From Babesia bovis T2Bo (Eukaryota > Apicomplexa > Aconoidasida > Piroplasmida > Babesiidae), in NCBI RefSeq assembly GCF_000165395.2, contig NW_026261571.1, positions 124,001 to 188,000 on the forward strand: 64,000 nt of DNA, in the 5' to 3' direction. Below the pieces are notes generated by a model that searched no databases, was not told the DNA's origin, and saw nothing but the letters and a program-made list of their open reading frames with translations. Numbering within the stretch: the stretch's first letter is position 1; every line of letters begins with the position of its first letter. Shown piece after piece: positions 31,286 through 43,112 of this stretch. A program made the translations under genes and the position numbers.

Positions 31286-32611
31286 ATGGCAACTGGCAAG
31301 AAGGTAAGTAGGCACATCGTCCTCAGAATCTCGTTGAGAACCTATAAATGAACCAATGTAATGTTTCTTTAGGTTTGCGTAGTTGGATGTGGAAATTGGG
31401 GAAGTGCTGTGGCAAAACTTGTCGCAGAAAACACACCAAGATACCCAGAATTCGATGACACTGTAATCATTTACGTATTGGAAGAAGTTTTCGAAGGACG
31501 TAACCTTAGTGAAATCATTAACACCGATCATGAAAACAAAAAGTATCTGCCAGGTATCAAACTTCCACACAACATTCTGGCAGTCCCGGATCTGAAACAA
31601 TGTATCCAGGATTCTGACATCTTCATCATTGTAATTCCACACCAGTTCGTCAACAGCACTGTAGCTAAAATTAAATCATTCAATGTAATGAAACCAGGGT
31701 CTTTGGCAATCAATCTTGTTAAAGGAATTGAACTCACTGAAAAGGTTGTCAACTGCTTTACCGATACCATCGAAAAGGAATTGGGTATCCCATGCTTAGC
31801 GCTTTCAGGTGCCAATGTGGCCAAGAATGTGGCAATGGAGGAGTTCAGTGAAGCAACCATTGGTTACAAGAACAAAGAACACGCCGTTCTATTCCAGAGA
31901 CTTTTCGACAGACCTTACTTTAAAATCAACTGTGTACCCGGAGTGTCTGCCGTACAGGTCTTTGGTGCCATCAAAAATGCAGTGGCTATTGCAGCTGGTT
32001 TCTGCGATGGTCTAGGTCTTGGGTCTAACACCAAGGCTGCCATCATGAGAATTGGACTCAACGAAATCTACAGATTCGCTTGCAAGTTCTTCAAGGATAT
32101 CAACACAGACGTGGTATTCGAAAGTGCTGGTGTAGCCGATTTGATTACTACATGTATTGGAGGAAGGAATGTTCGCTGTGCAGCAGAATTTGCCAAACAT
32201 GGTGGCAAGAAGTCATGGCATGATATTGAAAACGAAATGCTGGGAGGCCAAAAGCTACAGGTTGGTATGCATTACACAATTGGTATCATATAGTTCTACA
32301 ACATAGCATAATGAGGTGTATTGCATAGGCCTGAGTAATGGTTAAAACCGAATAACGCGTATCTATTCAGTATTACGTAATGTTATCATGTCGACACTGT
32401 GCTAATCGTTTGCAGGGAACTTCTACATGTGAGGAAGTTTACAAAGTGCTCGTTGCACACAACATGGAGAATGATTTCCCATTGTTTGTTGTAACTTACA
32501 ACATTGCCTTCCAGGGAGCTGAACCCGCAGAGCTTATACGCAAGTTTTCGGTAAGCCAATACTACTGTAATCGATAGTGCCATACAGAATGAGACCCTAA
32601 ACCCTTTCTAA
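31286..32611 (+). CDS. NAD-dependent glycerol-3-phosphate dehydrogenase
   Basis: Exons 31286..31303, 31373..32260, 32416..32550 and 32588..32611 give 354 residues, the family length. The enzyme interconverts dihydroxyacetone phosphate and glycerol-3-phosphate and so links glycolysis to lipid synthesis and redox balance. It has the NAD-binding GCGNWGSA loop near the start, then INLVKGIEL, LSGANVAKNV and KNAVAIAAGF, with the catalytic lysine of the family. The C-terminal helical domain contains GLGSNTKAAIMRIGL and GGRNVRCA. No leader is present, so it should be cytosolic. The last 24-base exon (NETLNPF) is the least sure part; without that splice the protein would end in VSQYYCNR. Confidence 0.92.
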
Positions 32612-32771
32612 AAATATGAAATTGGTATATGTCCTGGATAATAAGGAATTTAGTAACCTATGGGGGATTGGTGGCTACACATTACAAAGACAAGAAAATA
32701 CTATAAATACACATTACATTAATGCAATAATGGTTAATTAGTTTATTGTAAATGCTGACATAGTACCGGAA

Positions 32772-33960
32772 ATGCCGTGTAACTATACATGTATTAGCTC
32801 TGGTGATGATTTGAACGCAGATTTCAAAAATCGTGAAGATGATTGGGAGACCAGGCATCAACGAATGCAAGAAGCAGAAAAGTATAAATCACTAGGAAAT
32901 GAAAGTTTTAAACGTGGATTCTTGGAATCAGCAATCGAATATTACTCTAAAGCAATAAAACTTAATCCAGACAAATTTGAATACTATACAAACAGAGCCC
33001 TATGCTACAAAAAACAGGGTAAATGGAAAGAAGTAAGCATATTGGAACTATACCATATAAGATACAGGTGGCAAATGACGTAAGAACGGCATTGAACCTG
33101 GATGCAGATTCCGTAAAAGCCCACTACTACCTTGGACAGGCATTAATTCAACTAGGTTGGTTACAATAAAATAACAGATACTACCGAAAATGTACAATGG
33201 CAAATTGTTGTAGTGTAACGAATACGCATGATGTGATGTACAACCCAATTCTATCGATGCAAAGCATACATATTGACACCATCTATATGGGTCCAATAAT
33301 AATCTGATCGTTTTCCAGGTGAACCAGAAGAAGGCCTGAAAAAACTCACTAAAGCAAAAACGCTGTCAGAGCACTTCAAAGTGCCATATATAGACGAAAT
33401 TGAAGATGAAATCTTAAAGGCCAAAAGAAATATATGGTTGATGCAAGATGCCGAATTCACCCAAAATGTTTTCAACTTAAAGGATTATGTAGAGGTACGA
33501 AAATATGCTATAACTCCAAAACACTGCAGGGTGCCATCGCACGTGATTTCCACGCCGGGACTATGTCAGATGAAGAACATAGCCAACGCATATCGCAATA
33601 TCAGTCTGTTTTCGATGCATTAGAAAAAGGACGAGTACGGGAAGTACCTAGTTATCTCTGCTGTAAAATATCCATGGTATGGTAATCTATAGAGCACATA
33701 TATAAAACACAGTGTATTATGAAAGACCCGGTAGTCTCCCCAAGCGGTATAACATACGAAAGAGAACTATTGGAGCATCATCTGAAGTATAATGGAAATT
33801 TCGATCCCGTAACCAGGTATGCACGTCTGTTTATCACTTCACTACTAACAGAGAACCGTGCTCACAGAATGATATATACCCAAACTACTCAATTAAAGAA
33901 GCCATTGACCAGTTTCTGAAAGAGTATGTCCATAAATGCATCAGTTTTAATCATGTGTAG
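32772..33960 (+). CDS. CHIP-type E3 ubiquitin ligase (TPR + U-box)
   Basis: Exons 32772..33032, 33068..33155, 33319..33494, 33530..33676, 33713..33816 and 33852..33960 encode 294 residues, close to human CHIP. CHIP binds the C termini of Hsp70 and Hsp90 through TPRs and ubiquitinates their clients. Three TPRs are visible at the N terminus (KYKSLGNESFKRGFLESAIE; YSKAIKLNPDKFEYYTNRAL; ALNLDADSVKAHYYLGQAL). A helical middle follows, then a U-box (KISMCIMKDPVVSPSGITYE, ...FDPVTREPCSQNDIYPNYS...). The U-box is the E2-binding, RING-like fold without metal. The C-terminal end differs from animal CHIP. The domain order is diagnostic. Confidence 0.92.
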
Positions 33961-34216
33961 GAATCCATGGGCATATGATGAGTAACACGCGCCCATGTGT
34001 AAGACCATTACACATAAACCAAACTAACACATAAATATTGTATATAACACACGTAACTTAATAAGTGATGCGGTTAGAGGCAATGCTCTTATCACAGAGC
34101 ATTTTACATAATGGAATCCACGATGCATATGGAATATCACTCAGACAGCATCGAGCGCCATGTAAGTCTAGTATTACATCCGTTAATCGATGAGAACATA
34201 CATAACAGTAGTTAAT

Positions 34217-36916
34217 ATGCCAGGAAGGTTGCGTTCTACGCACGTATTCAATAACCCTTCTACTTGCATTTCGGTCTCAACTCTAATCATAGGTTCATAT
34301 TCTTTGTACAGGTCTCAACAGATTCGGTAGTGCATTCCTACATCCCATATTAACGTCTAGACGTATGTTTAGATTTTATGTTTAAAAGTGAATTTGTATA
34401 GATACCCAAAGTTTAAACATACTGGAGAAGCAACCTACAGAAGAGATATCAGCATGGATGAGCTTGCAATGTACAAGCGAACAGTTGCGTTTGGTTCACA
34501 GTCGCAGATCTCGGACGCATAGAGGCAGTAATAAAAGCAGTTGTGCGGCAGCGAGGGAGAATGACTTCACTCCCGTTCCAAGTGATAAGGATATCTTAAA
34601 TAGTGATACTGCAGTAGGTACAGAACTCGATATGCTAACAGATGAGCCAACAACATTTGTCGATGCAACCGATACTAACAGTAAGCACGAAACTAAACAC
34701 CATATATGCCAATAGATGAGTGGTATGAAACCCAACTTGTGGATAGATGTAAATTAATAGCTATCGGAGGACGAGGTGGTAATGGATGTGTTTCATTCAG
34801 AAGAGAGAAACACGTGCCGCTAGGAGGAGCAGATGGAGGTAATGGAGGGCCGGGAGGCTCGGTATACCTGATATGCGATGATGAAATTAGCAATCTCAAC
34901 CATGTCAAAAAATTGTATATCTACAAAGCAGAAAGTGGCAATCACGGACTAGGAGGTAGAAGAAATGGAGCTAAAGGAAAGCATTGCTATATACCAGTGC
35001 CACCAGGAACGTATGTGTACAACAAAGAAGGGAAATTGTACGCAATACTTCAGCGCAAAGGTAATCGATCAGATAGCTAATAGATGAATGGTAACAGGAG
35101 ATACGTTAATGTTGGTACGTGGAGGTCGTGGTGGAAAAGGAAACAGATATTATAAAACAAAGTTGTAAGTAATGATTTTGGCATTATAAACAATATAGCA
35201 ACCCAACGCCACATGTATGCGAACTTGGTGAGGAAGGCTTCAAAAGAGAGCTGTTATTGAATTATAAAATGCTTGGAAATCTAGCACTTATAGGAAAACC
35301 AAATTCAGGTAATAATGCTGATATTATTCTAACCTATTGCAGGTAAAAGCTCGCTACTAAGGTGCTTAAGCAATGCAAGACCTAGAGTATCGAACCAAGC
35401 CTTCTCAACTAAATTCCCAATTCTAGGAGTATTCAAAATAAACGATCAAGCAGACGTCGATCCCGATAATGATACCACACAAGACAGCCACAGGACCACC
35501 GGAGAAATAAACACGGAAATAAATGATATATGCAGAAATGCTAACAAGTAAGTTTTATTACACTCCAGATATACCATATCCATCAGCGCCTATACGTCAA
35601 CATATAGCACTGCATTGACGGGTGGAAATTATATAAAAAGTGAACAAGACGAATCTGACAATGAATGTCCGCTAATCAAATCGCATACTCCAAATGCATT
35701 TAGTCATACGTCGCTGATTAGTGAGGTAACCGATGGTTATAAAGATACGGATGATGATGTGTTTGATGACAATGTTAACCCCGAACACAATGGAGATAGC
35801 CAATATACTCCACCTATACCGTTGAAATCACTGGAGGATCAAGCCGCGTACAACAAGGACAGTAGTAAAAGCTATAGTCATCTATATGGGTTCCGTTGTA
35901 GGAATAAATACGCCATCCAGAATGACAGCCCACCAGTGTCCAGTGAAAATGGGTCTTACATTTTAGACGGAGAAACAAAAGGCGGAACGTTAAATAAAGA
36001 TAAAAGCTTATCAACAGATCTGTGCGTAGACGAATTGTCATCAATAACCGATGAACTATCAAGTGGCTTAGATACTATGTCTGACTGTACCACAGAAAGT
36101 GGTGATACACAGGATAATTCATATAGTGAAGATGATTCCGATGCATACCTAGAAGAAGATTCGTTTCATACAGCTGCTGCTATGGAGGAACTATGCGATA
36201 TAACTCCTGATGTACCTACCTCCCAGGTAAAAAAACAATTGGTTATAGCAGATGTACCCGGGCTCATACAAGGTGCAAGTTCAGGAAAAGGTTTGGGTCA
36301 TAAATTCCTAAAACATATTGAAAATTCTAACGTCCTTACATATGTAATCGACTCAAGTGTCACTGACCCACTGCAGGACTATATCGATGTGAAGAATGAA
36401 ATCTTTACATATAACCCTGATCTGTTGAGTCGGTTGGAACTAATCATACTCAACAAAATAGACTTAATTGATCATGCCAAGGTGGAACAACTTGTAAAAG
36501 AATTTACAGAAGAAGTTAACCACACGAGGATATATCCAGTATCTGCTAAAACGAGAGCAAACATGTACATGTTGGAGAATTCGTTTAAATGGATATATAG
36601 GCTTCCCATGACAAAGAAGGAGATAGATAGAAAACCTATAAGCCTGGCAATAGATGATCCCGATGATTTCAGGAAACTGAATCCACGAAAGTTCAAGGTA
36701 GAAAAAATAGCAGAGGGGAAGTTTCGAATTATATCCGATTACTTACAACGTAAAATACCTATGATGAGATTTGATATACGTGAATCATTAGACAGGCTAA
36801 GGCGTATACTGAGAATTAACCGTATCCACCTGAAGCTTAAGAAAATGGGAGTGGAACAAGGCGATACCTTGCAAATAGGTGATATGTCTTTCTGTGTAAA
36901 TGAACTAGCGTGCTGA
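34217..36916 (+). CDS. organellar Obg GTPase with large G-domain insertion
   Basis: Exons 34217..34243, 34293..34362, 34402..34680, 34716..35060, 35098..35164, 35199..35308, 35343..35547 and 35587..36916 give 810 residues. Obg GTPases act in large-subunit assembly. The Obg fold has its Gly-rich loops (GGRGGNGCVSFRREK, GGADGGNGGPGG, VRGGRGGKGN). The G domain has G1 GKPNSGKSS, G3 ADVPG, G4 LNKID and G5 SAKTR. A C-terminal OCT-like domain (RFDIRESLDRL, VEQGDTLQIGD) marks the bacterial/organellar class. Between G2 and G3 lies an acidic insertion of about 250 residues rich in Asp, Ser and Glu. The N-terminal leader (exons 1-3) is uncertain; an ATG at 34458 is an alternative. The acceptor for the last exon could also be at 35608. 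Confidence 0.85.
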
Positions 36917-37175
36917 CATTAGTTTTAAACAGATATTGCGTAAACGAATGAGTCATATCAACGGTAAATTACATTATTGTCACGGTATTACAAATTCAAA
37001 TGTTAAGATTCCACAATAAGAAAAACACTGCAACAAAATCATAAAACGTCTTTTTTACTCCTGAACGATCAACCAATGTAAGTTTTTATCACATAAAACA
37101 ATCTACGTGATACAATGAAGTAGACAAATAATAGAGCATTAATGATTCATTTTAGATTACATTGGTTGTTATAAT

Positions 37176-37574
37176 TTAGTTAGTGAATATTTTGGCAAAA
37201 TTTTGGTAGTTTATGCGACCGGAGTTGTTAGGGTCCAATTGCTTCATAGCATCCTCCATCTCCTGAGGTGAACGATTCTTCATCAAGGTCATAACCTCCT
37301 TCAATTCAGCAGCACCAATGGAGTCACCCTTCTGACCTTTAATAGCATCAAATAACTTCTGAAGGCCGCCATCAGATGGAAGTTCACTAACAAGCTTCAT
37401 CCCGTACTTTACAAATTGGTCCTTGTCCATGTTAGGGCAGGCGTTGCATTGCTCTCGCGATAAAGCCAATCCAAGTGACTGGTAGATTTTCGCACATTCA
37501 GGACCCTGAATATGACCAAGTTTCTGCGAGTCACAACAGAGGAATGCCTCGGCAAAACGAGATTCCCACTCCAT
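37176..37574 (-). CDS. calmodulin-like light chain, myosin essential light chain type
   Basis: A single exon of 132 codons. It has a calmodulin-type two-lobe pattern but its EF-hand loops are degenerate: the last, DPNNSGRINYQNF, lacks the terminal Glu, and the others lack the acidic ligands. Calcium binding is therefore doubtful. Length and C terminus (QLDPNNSGRINYQNFAKIF) resemble the apicomplexan essential light chain, which binds the neck of the gliding myosin A and stiffens the lever arm. A role in host-cell invasion motility would follow, but the assignment is by resemblance and the protein could be another light chain. Confidence 0.6.
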   Translation of the reverse strand: MEWESRFAEAFLCCDSQKLGHIQGPECAKIYQSLGLALSREQCNACPNMDKDQFVKYGMKLVSELPSDGGLQKLFDAIKGQKGDSIGAAELKEVMTLMKNRSPQEMEDAMKQLDPNNSGRINYQNFAKIFTN

Positions 37575-37993
37575 CGTGATGTATGTGATACAACTAATAT
37601 ATAATGTAGTGAATGCCTATAAGGTTATTAATGCGCCAAATAAGCAGTGATTGCATTGGGTCGATGCGTCGAGAACGTCAAACGTACCACGAGAATGCAC
37701 CATACAAGTGTGTTCCCCGGTCTTACTCGAGCCATGATAGCCAAGACCCACCAGCAACCATTGTTACATGTGGAAGCTGTGAGTAATTGTGGGCATTAAT
37801 TTCTAATGCCTACATGTGTAAATATACGGCTCACACGGCTCATTTGCAAGCGGCCTACTGACTCTCAATGTGTAACGACATATACCATGATATATTGCTT
37901 TATGACTAAACAGCGTCTCTAAATGCCAATTTTGGGTATTATTATGGATATAGTTGTGATGAAATAGCTTATTCAGCCGTGGTATAAATGATA
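37575..37993. other. intergenic region with a tiny open frame
   Basis: Between the light chain start (minus) and the end of the NOPCHAP1-like gene (minus). A plus-strand frame at 37664..37786 gives 40 residues with a Cys pair (VTCGSCE) and a basic start, but no supporting evidence marks it as a gene. Nothing else is seen. Confidence 0.35.
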
Positions 37994-38474
37994 TCACGCT
38001 GGATGAGGGCGTGTGTCAACCTCCATTATCAGCGGTTGCTCCTCTGCAAATACCTAAATTAATTGTAAATGCTTCTAAATGTGCGCTTACCTCGCTATTA
38101 TCTGGTAAAGTAACAGTAGTTATGCCTGACGTCTTCAGGCTACTGCCATCGACAGAAGGGTTATTGACGTCAAAAACGCCAACTCCTACATCTGAACATA
38201 GTTACACCAAGTATAGACACCTTATATATGATGTTATAGGCAGATGTGCAATGAACGAACCTAAAACTATATCACCCTCGTCCCCAGTACTAGGCTTGGG
38301 CTCATGTTTACCGCGGTAAACAAGCATATCACTATCTATAACGCAACTTCTGTCGCCGGATGATATTTTGTCTAAAAGTTCATCATTAGCAACTTGTAGC
38401 TGTGGTAAAAACTGTTTGCATTTTTGAAGCGTTTTAGCTATTCCAATCTCAGACAAATCGTAACTAGGCTTCAT
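37994..38474 (-). CDS. NOPCHAP1-like snoRNP assembly factor
   Basis: Exons 38474..38261, 38185..38091 and 38041..37994 encode 118 residues. The product has the NOPCHAP1 (animal C12orf45) core TLQKCKQFLPQLQVANDELL, which matches the FLPQ...AN stretch that binds NOP58 during box C/D snoRNP assembly with the R2TP chaperone. A short strand follows (DIVLGVGVFDVN), similar to the family's KVIQMDVALFEM, and then LPDNSE and LIMEVD near the end. Recovery of all three blocks across introns supports the splice model. The first intron uses a GTT donor. The last acceptor (AGAG) is ambiguous by two bases; the downstream site gives the better match. A nuclear or nucleolar site is expected. Confidence 0.65.
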
Positions 38475-38784
38475 CTCATATTATCATGATATATGCCCGA
38501 GGATCCAGTAGTTTCTATATAACGATGTTTCCGATATGTTCCCGTTAAAATACAAAATATTATATACTAAACTAGGAATCTATTATAGCCGCATTCATGA
38601 AAATTGGGTTTCATGTTCCTACTCATCAGTTGCGCATAAGTCAAGTCATTTTGTAGATAGACTGATAAAATACAAACAGGCGATATGCATCTCTATTGGA
38701 TTAAGCTACTATATGATGTTGGATGCAGAACACATTGAGAAAAAGGAGCTCTACAGTTTCATAGTTCAACGCAGTTTAAGTGGT

Positions 38785-41700
38785 TCAACTGGGTTTCTTT
38801 AATAAACGACGAGCACATGTTGTACAGCCACCACCAGACTTGGCACTCACAACATCACCTGTAAAATTATATAAATATTCAGGACATACTTACGTAAAAC
38901 ACTTATAGACTTGCACGCGGGACATAATAGTTGCATTTCTAAGAGCTCTGACGTGCGGTATTCAGCCTTTACCATAGCGATGTTCAACTCGCTGATATGT
39001 TCACTCATAAGACCAAGCTGCTCCTTGTAATTCAATGCCATGGCATCAGCCGAAGACCTTGACTCCTCGTATTGCTCTGCGTAGTCCTTGAGTCCCTGAC
39101 GAAGCTGACGATTCGAATCCTCAAGGAGTTCTACTGATTTGACCAAATGACGAATATATACAGATAGCCTTTTCACCTTCTTGCTGCCATCCTCACGAAG
39201 TAGATGAATCTCATCCATGAGATCGTGGTAAGTGCTTTGAGCAGCAGCATCGACATTATAACCGCCTCGAGAATCGTAAAATCGATATCTGGACAAAAGC
39301 CTTTCAAATTCCGATACCAAACGATCATCAGGATGAGGTACACGACGGCTATCCAACAATTGCGATTCCAAAGCTTCACAACGAGCGCGTTCAGCCATTA
39401 ATTCTTCATTAATCTCACGTAAACGTTCGTTACAAGCAAGTATTTCACGACGTCCCTCACCGGCTGAACGTAAACTTGCGGAAACGGTCTCAAGATGAAC
39501 ACGCTCAGGTGATTGCAATAGCATGGTATTTATCTCCCGAACGTGATTGGATAGCATATTTTGAAATTCATAATCAACAGACGGATCTACAACCCCTGGA
39601 GTAGTAGATACAGGTATTGATAAACCGCAAAGCCATTCACGCCGTGACTGCAAATATATACCCAGCATGAGTAAAATAATATCTTCAGTGATCGAAGAAA
39701 GCTGGGTCTCCAAGGTAACTATTGAAGAACTGAGGTCTACCATTTCAGCAGAACCGCCGCTCAGAGGTAAAAAGTAACCTGAAGCCAATTTGGGATAACA
39801 TAATCGGTGTGAGACCACAGATTTAAAAACAGAAATCACCGCAAGTATATCTTTCACTGAAGCTAATATTTGGCGTGATAATGAACGTAACACTCGTGAG
39901 GAAGAGTGGTCTTCAGTCATGTCAAGGAGACCCATCCGGGACTTTGGGACAACGGAAACACTAGGTGTGAAATTGCCAACATAGGGTACATCATTATGCC
40001 CTAAGACTGGTATTGGCCGGGTATAACTTGTTTCCTCGTTGAAATCATTGTCACTCTCCAGAGGTGTTTCCGGATTATCATAGCGATTGCTGTTGCCAAA
40101 GGTTACCTCCGAAGATAGCACAGTGGCCAACCGACATAAATCATTCTCCACTAACTGATCCAAACTTAATAAAGCGTATTCGTAGAATGTAAAGAGCTTT
40201 GATACTGCCATGCACATGTCGCCAAGGCAGCGTATGAATATACGAGCACTTCGCATATCCTGACGTGGACGCATAGACATAACCTTGTCATCAGTATATG
40301 GGCAGACATACTCCTCTATACATAAATATATGCGCTGGTTGTGCGATAAATTCCTAAATGTTTGCGCCAGGCGTCTGAACAGTGATACATTGCCAATGTT
40401 TGCTCCTTCCACTGCCGAAAGCTCTCTTTCCAACTTATTTAAAATAGACTCAGATGTTTTCCTATATGACTCCAGAGACAGCCAAATATGGCCATCAGAA
40501 TCACTATTGCCAAGACATGAAGGAAGTGAACCATCGTCGTGTGCCGACACGGTATCCACATCGGCCATAGTGCCATCAGCAGCAGCATCCACATGGGCTT
40601 TGGTATCCCAGGTTTTTCCATTGCAGTCCCCTGAAGCGTTGTCAATGCAATTCGATACTGGTGTCATTGAAGAAGTCTCATCATCTGGTTGATTGCTAGA
40701 AGTGGAAAGCATAGTTGGTGAACGTTGAAGCACGCTTTCTGTGACAATTTGTGGACACTTGATAAAACGCATAGTAGCGCTCCAGGCCTTTAACATTGCT
40801 AATAACGCCTCGTGTAGGGTGCTGCGAATATCAGATACTGAATGACGTAGCAAACTCCAGTCGTGCATATAACGGTGATTATATATATTCAGCGTATTGA
40901 TTAACGGAATACGAGAAAGGTCAAAAAGCAACTTGGTACGTAGATTCTGCTCAAATGCGATTGTATGACGTACATGTTTGCGACGTTCGGATGCAAGAGT
41001 CTCTTCCAACTTCTCGACCTGCTTGTCGCGGGCAGCTAGACTGGAATTAAGATTGGCAATCTCTGAAGATGCTCTTGTAGCACGATATTCAGACGATATT
41101 AAATTGCCCTGTAGATCTTTTAAAATACCTTCCAAAGCTAATATTCGCTCCTTCAACTCCGTAACTGTTGAATTATACTCAAAGGCCTGCTTGTCGTGGT
41201 CATTGCGCAGCGCCTGGTTTCGCTTCAACAGTTCCTCTGCAACACTGTGTTTACAAGATAGAGTCTTAATACCTTTCTCATGTGCAGCTGCCTCCAATTG
41301 GTTTTTAAGCGATACCACCTCATTGTACAGCAAGGAGGTATCGCCATCGGTATCATTAGACACCGATTGTGCCCCCTTTTTTATCAGAGTTAACGCATTT
41401 TCCCATGTCGAAGATGATGGTTTTGCAGGTTTGCGTGACTTAATGACGCTCACATCAGCGATGAGTTCATCGTAAGCAGTCTTAAGCTGTTGGTGTTGTT
41501 CCTCAAGCTCTGAGCAGATATGCCGTTTAGCTTCTAGTTCCGCCTTAGTTCGTTCAAACTCATCGTGAAACTGTTTGACAGCATGCTTCAGAGTAGCTGC
41601 ACAATATATTAATAATGTGAATAAAATGACATATACATACTAAATATGTAAAAAAGCATCTCATATGAAGTAATACTGGTCTCCATAGCATTAATAACAA

Positions 41701-41938
41701 TGCATATCACGCCTAAAGAGTTGAACCATGTAAAATGAAAGAGATTTCTATCTACAGCTTGTACAGGTTAAACAACGCAGCAAAGGTACAGCATATATAA
41801 TACACATATATATTATACCGCCATCCGGTGATACACATCAATGCAATAACACGTATAACATCACACATATGTAGTAAATGCCTCCAAATACATACCGTAA
41901 CGTCGCTTCAGGTCCTTGTACTTCTCATCTGTAGACAT
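38785..41938 (-). CDS. coiled-coil protein with C-terminal CxxC pair
   Basis: Exons 41938..41896, 41596..38894 and 38858..38785 give 939 residues. Long heptad-like stretches rich in Glu, Lys, Leu and Gln (for example AELEAKRHICSELEE, RQLRQGLKDYAEQYEE) flank a central region of mixed helical and disordered sequence. The last 60 residues include CPACKSISVL and, after the 35-base intron, GGGCTTCARRL. The two Cys-x2-Cys pairs, about 18 residues apart, could bind one zinc ion. The general form fits a centrosomal, basal-complex or spindle-pole structural protein, but no family is recognised. The 299-base first intron is long for this window. Confidence 0.7.
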
Positions 41939-43112
41939 GGCGTCGCATTAACCCAAACCAAGTCACAATATGCTAAGATGTGACTCAGAAATGATAATTG
42001 CGAGGTAATAATTGATATGTGTAAATAACAGAGAACACATTGCTAGGAAAAGTTATCAGCCGTCAGAAAAATATATTAAAAAGACACAGGCCTCGAAAAT
42101 AATCAAGAAAAACCTGTCTTAACAAATGAAATTGTAAATACCCACGTGTGTAAGTTTACAATGACTAAAAGTAGACAATGTGATCATGTGCTGTGACTCT
42201 GCACTTGTCTAGGGGTAAATGTTGGCAAACGTGTAAATTTTAATATCTGTTAAACCAAATGTATCCCGTCATCGATATTATTAACCATAAATTTGTTTAG
42301 GAAGCATTATACAGAGAGACCGCGCTCACGCGTCACATGATGTAAGAATTATATTGTATCAACATAGAACTATAGTCATGGCAACAGGAGATGTATATAA
42401 TTGTGATGTTTATATTACTAATAGTGTAAATACAAGTTATTATTCGAGAAACTGGCGGTATACAATCGTGCAACGTCGGAAGGAAATAATGCCCTGTAAC
42501 CGTTATTATACTACATAAAGCATATATAAATTGTCTATCATGGAATATTCAAACTATATGGCTGATATGCGTCCTTATTGCAACAAACTATCACCTGAGC
42601 TATTGAGGCAGCCCGAGCCCTAAGCCAGTGATAGCCCCATCACCGGCAGCGTCCACCCACTCCGGGCTTAATTGCGCTACTACATAACATATAGAACGTC
42701 AAAATTCCGCCGCTGGATTAGTTCTGTTGGTCTTGGAATTACAGTAGGTAAGTGGTCTGTTTATATTGGCCAACGTGATGTACCCATCACTACAACCACA
42801 CCTTAGCGGTTGAAACACGATGACCCGCTGCTTTCGAATACTTTTCCTTATGTTTTGTGGCCGATTTTGTATTGTATGTATTGTTTTATTCGCTGGAATT
42901 TTGTGGAATTGGCCTTGTTTGTAATTCGATGGGGGGTTTGAGCCTTCTGGCTTTAATCTAGTCGTCTATCAATCAATGAAGGCATTTTTTAGGTGCAGCT
43001 TCTGTTGATATGATACATTTATATGATATTTGTGGAACTGCATTGTTGATTTCTTCGGGTGTGTGTTTTTTCTGTCACTTTTTGTGTCGTGGTTCATGGT
43101 TTCATAGGCAGG
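41939..43112. other. long divergent intergenic region
   Basis: About 1.2 kb between the coiled-coil gene (minus) and ribosomal protein P0 (plus). It is AT-rich with no credible open frame. It should include the strong promoter and 5' untranslated part of P0. A GTAAGT at about 42748 suggests a 5' UTR intron, and a GC-rich fold lies at 42611-42667. Confidence 0.5.
42611..42667. other. GC-rich two-level hairpin, candidate structured RNA element
   Basis: An inner stem pairs GCCAGTGAT (42624-42632) with ATCACCGGC (42639-42647) across a six-base loop, with one mismatch. An outer stem pairs GCCCGAG (42611-42617) with CTCCGGGC (42660-42667), with one bulge. It stands out in an AT-rich spacer. It could be part of a small RNA or of the P0 leader; no known RNA family is recognised. 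Confidence 0.4.

Noticed and set aside
31286..32611. Ending glycerol-3-phosphate dehydrogenase at the TAG of 32576
   Set aside because: The GTAAGC after TTTTCG and the AG at 32587 form a 37-base intron of the usual size, so the spliced end is preferred, although the unspliced one cannot be excluded.
34402..34512. An alternative frame (from about 34405, containing HTGEATYRRDISMDE) in the Obg upstream exons
   Set aside because: It runs open for about 35 codons, but it stops at 34520 and cannot be joined to Obg, whereas the other frame joins in phase through the 39-base intron.
38536..38802. An 88-codon plus-strand frame ahead of the coiled-coil gene end
   Set aside because: It overlaps the last exon of the minus-strand coiled-coil gene by 18 bases and shows no domain or conserved feature; it could be real but is more likely chance.
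42601..42690. A tRNA or SRP RNA reading of the GC-rich hairpin
   Set aside because: No tRNA T-loop consensus, anticodon arm or SRP signature is present; only the hairpin itself is supported.
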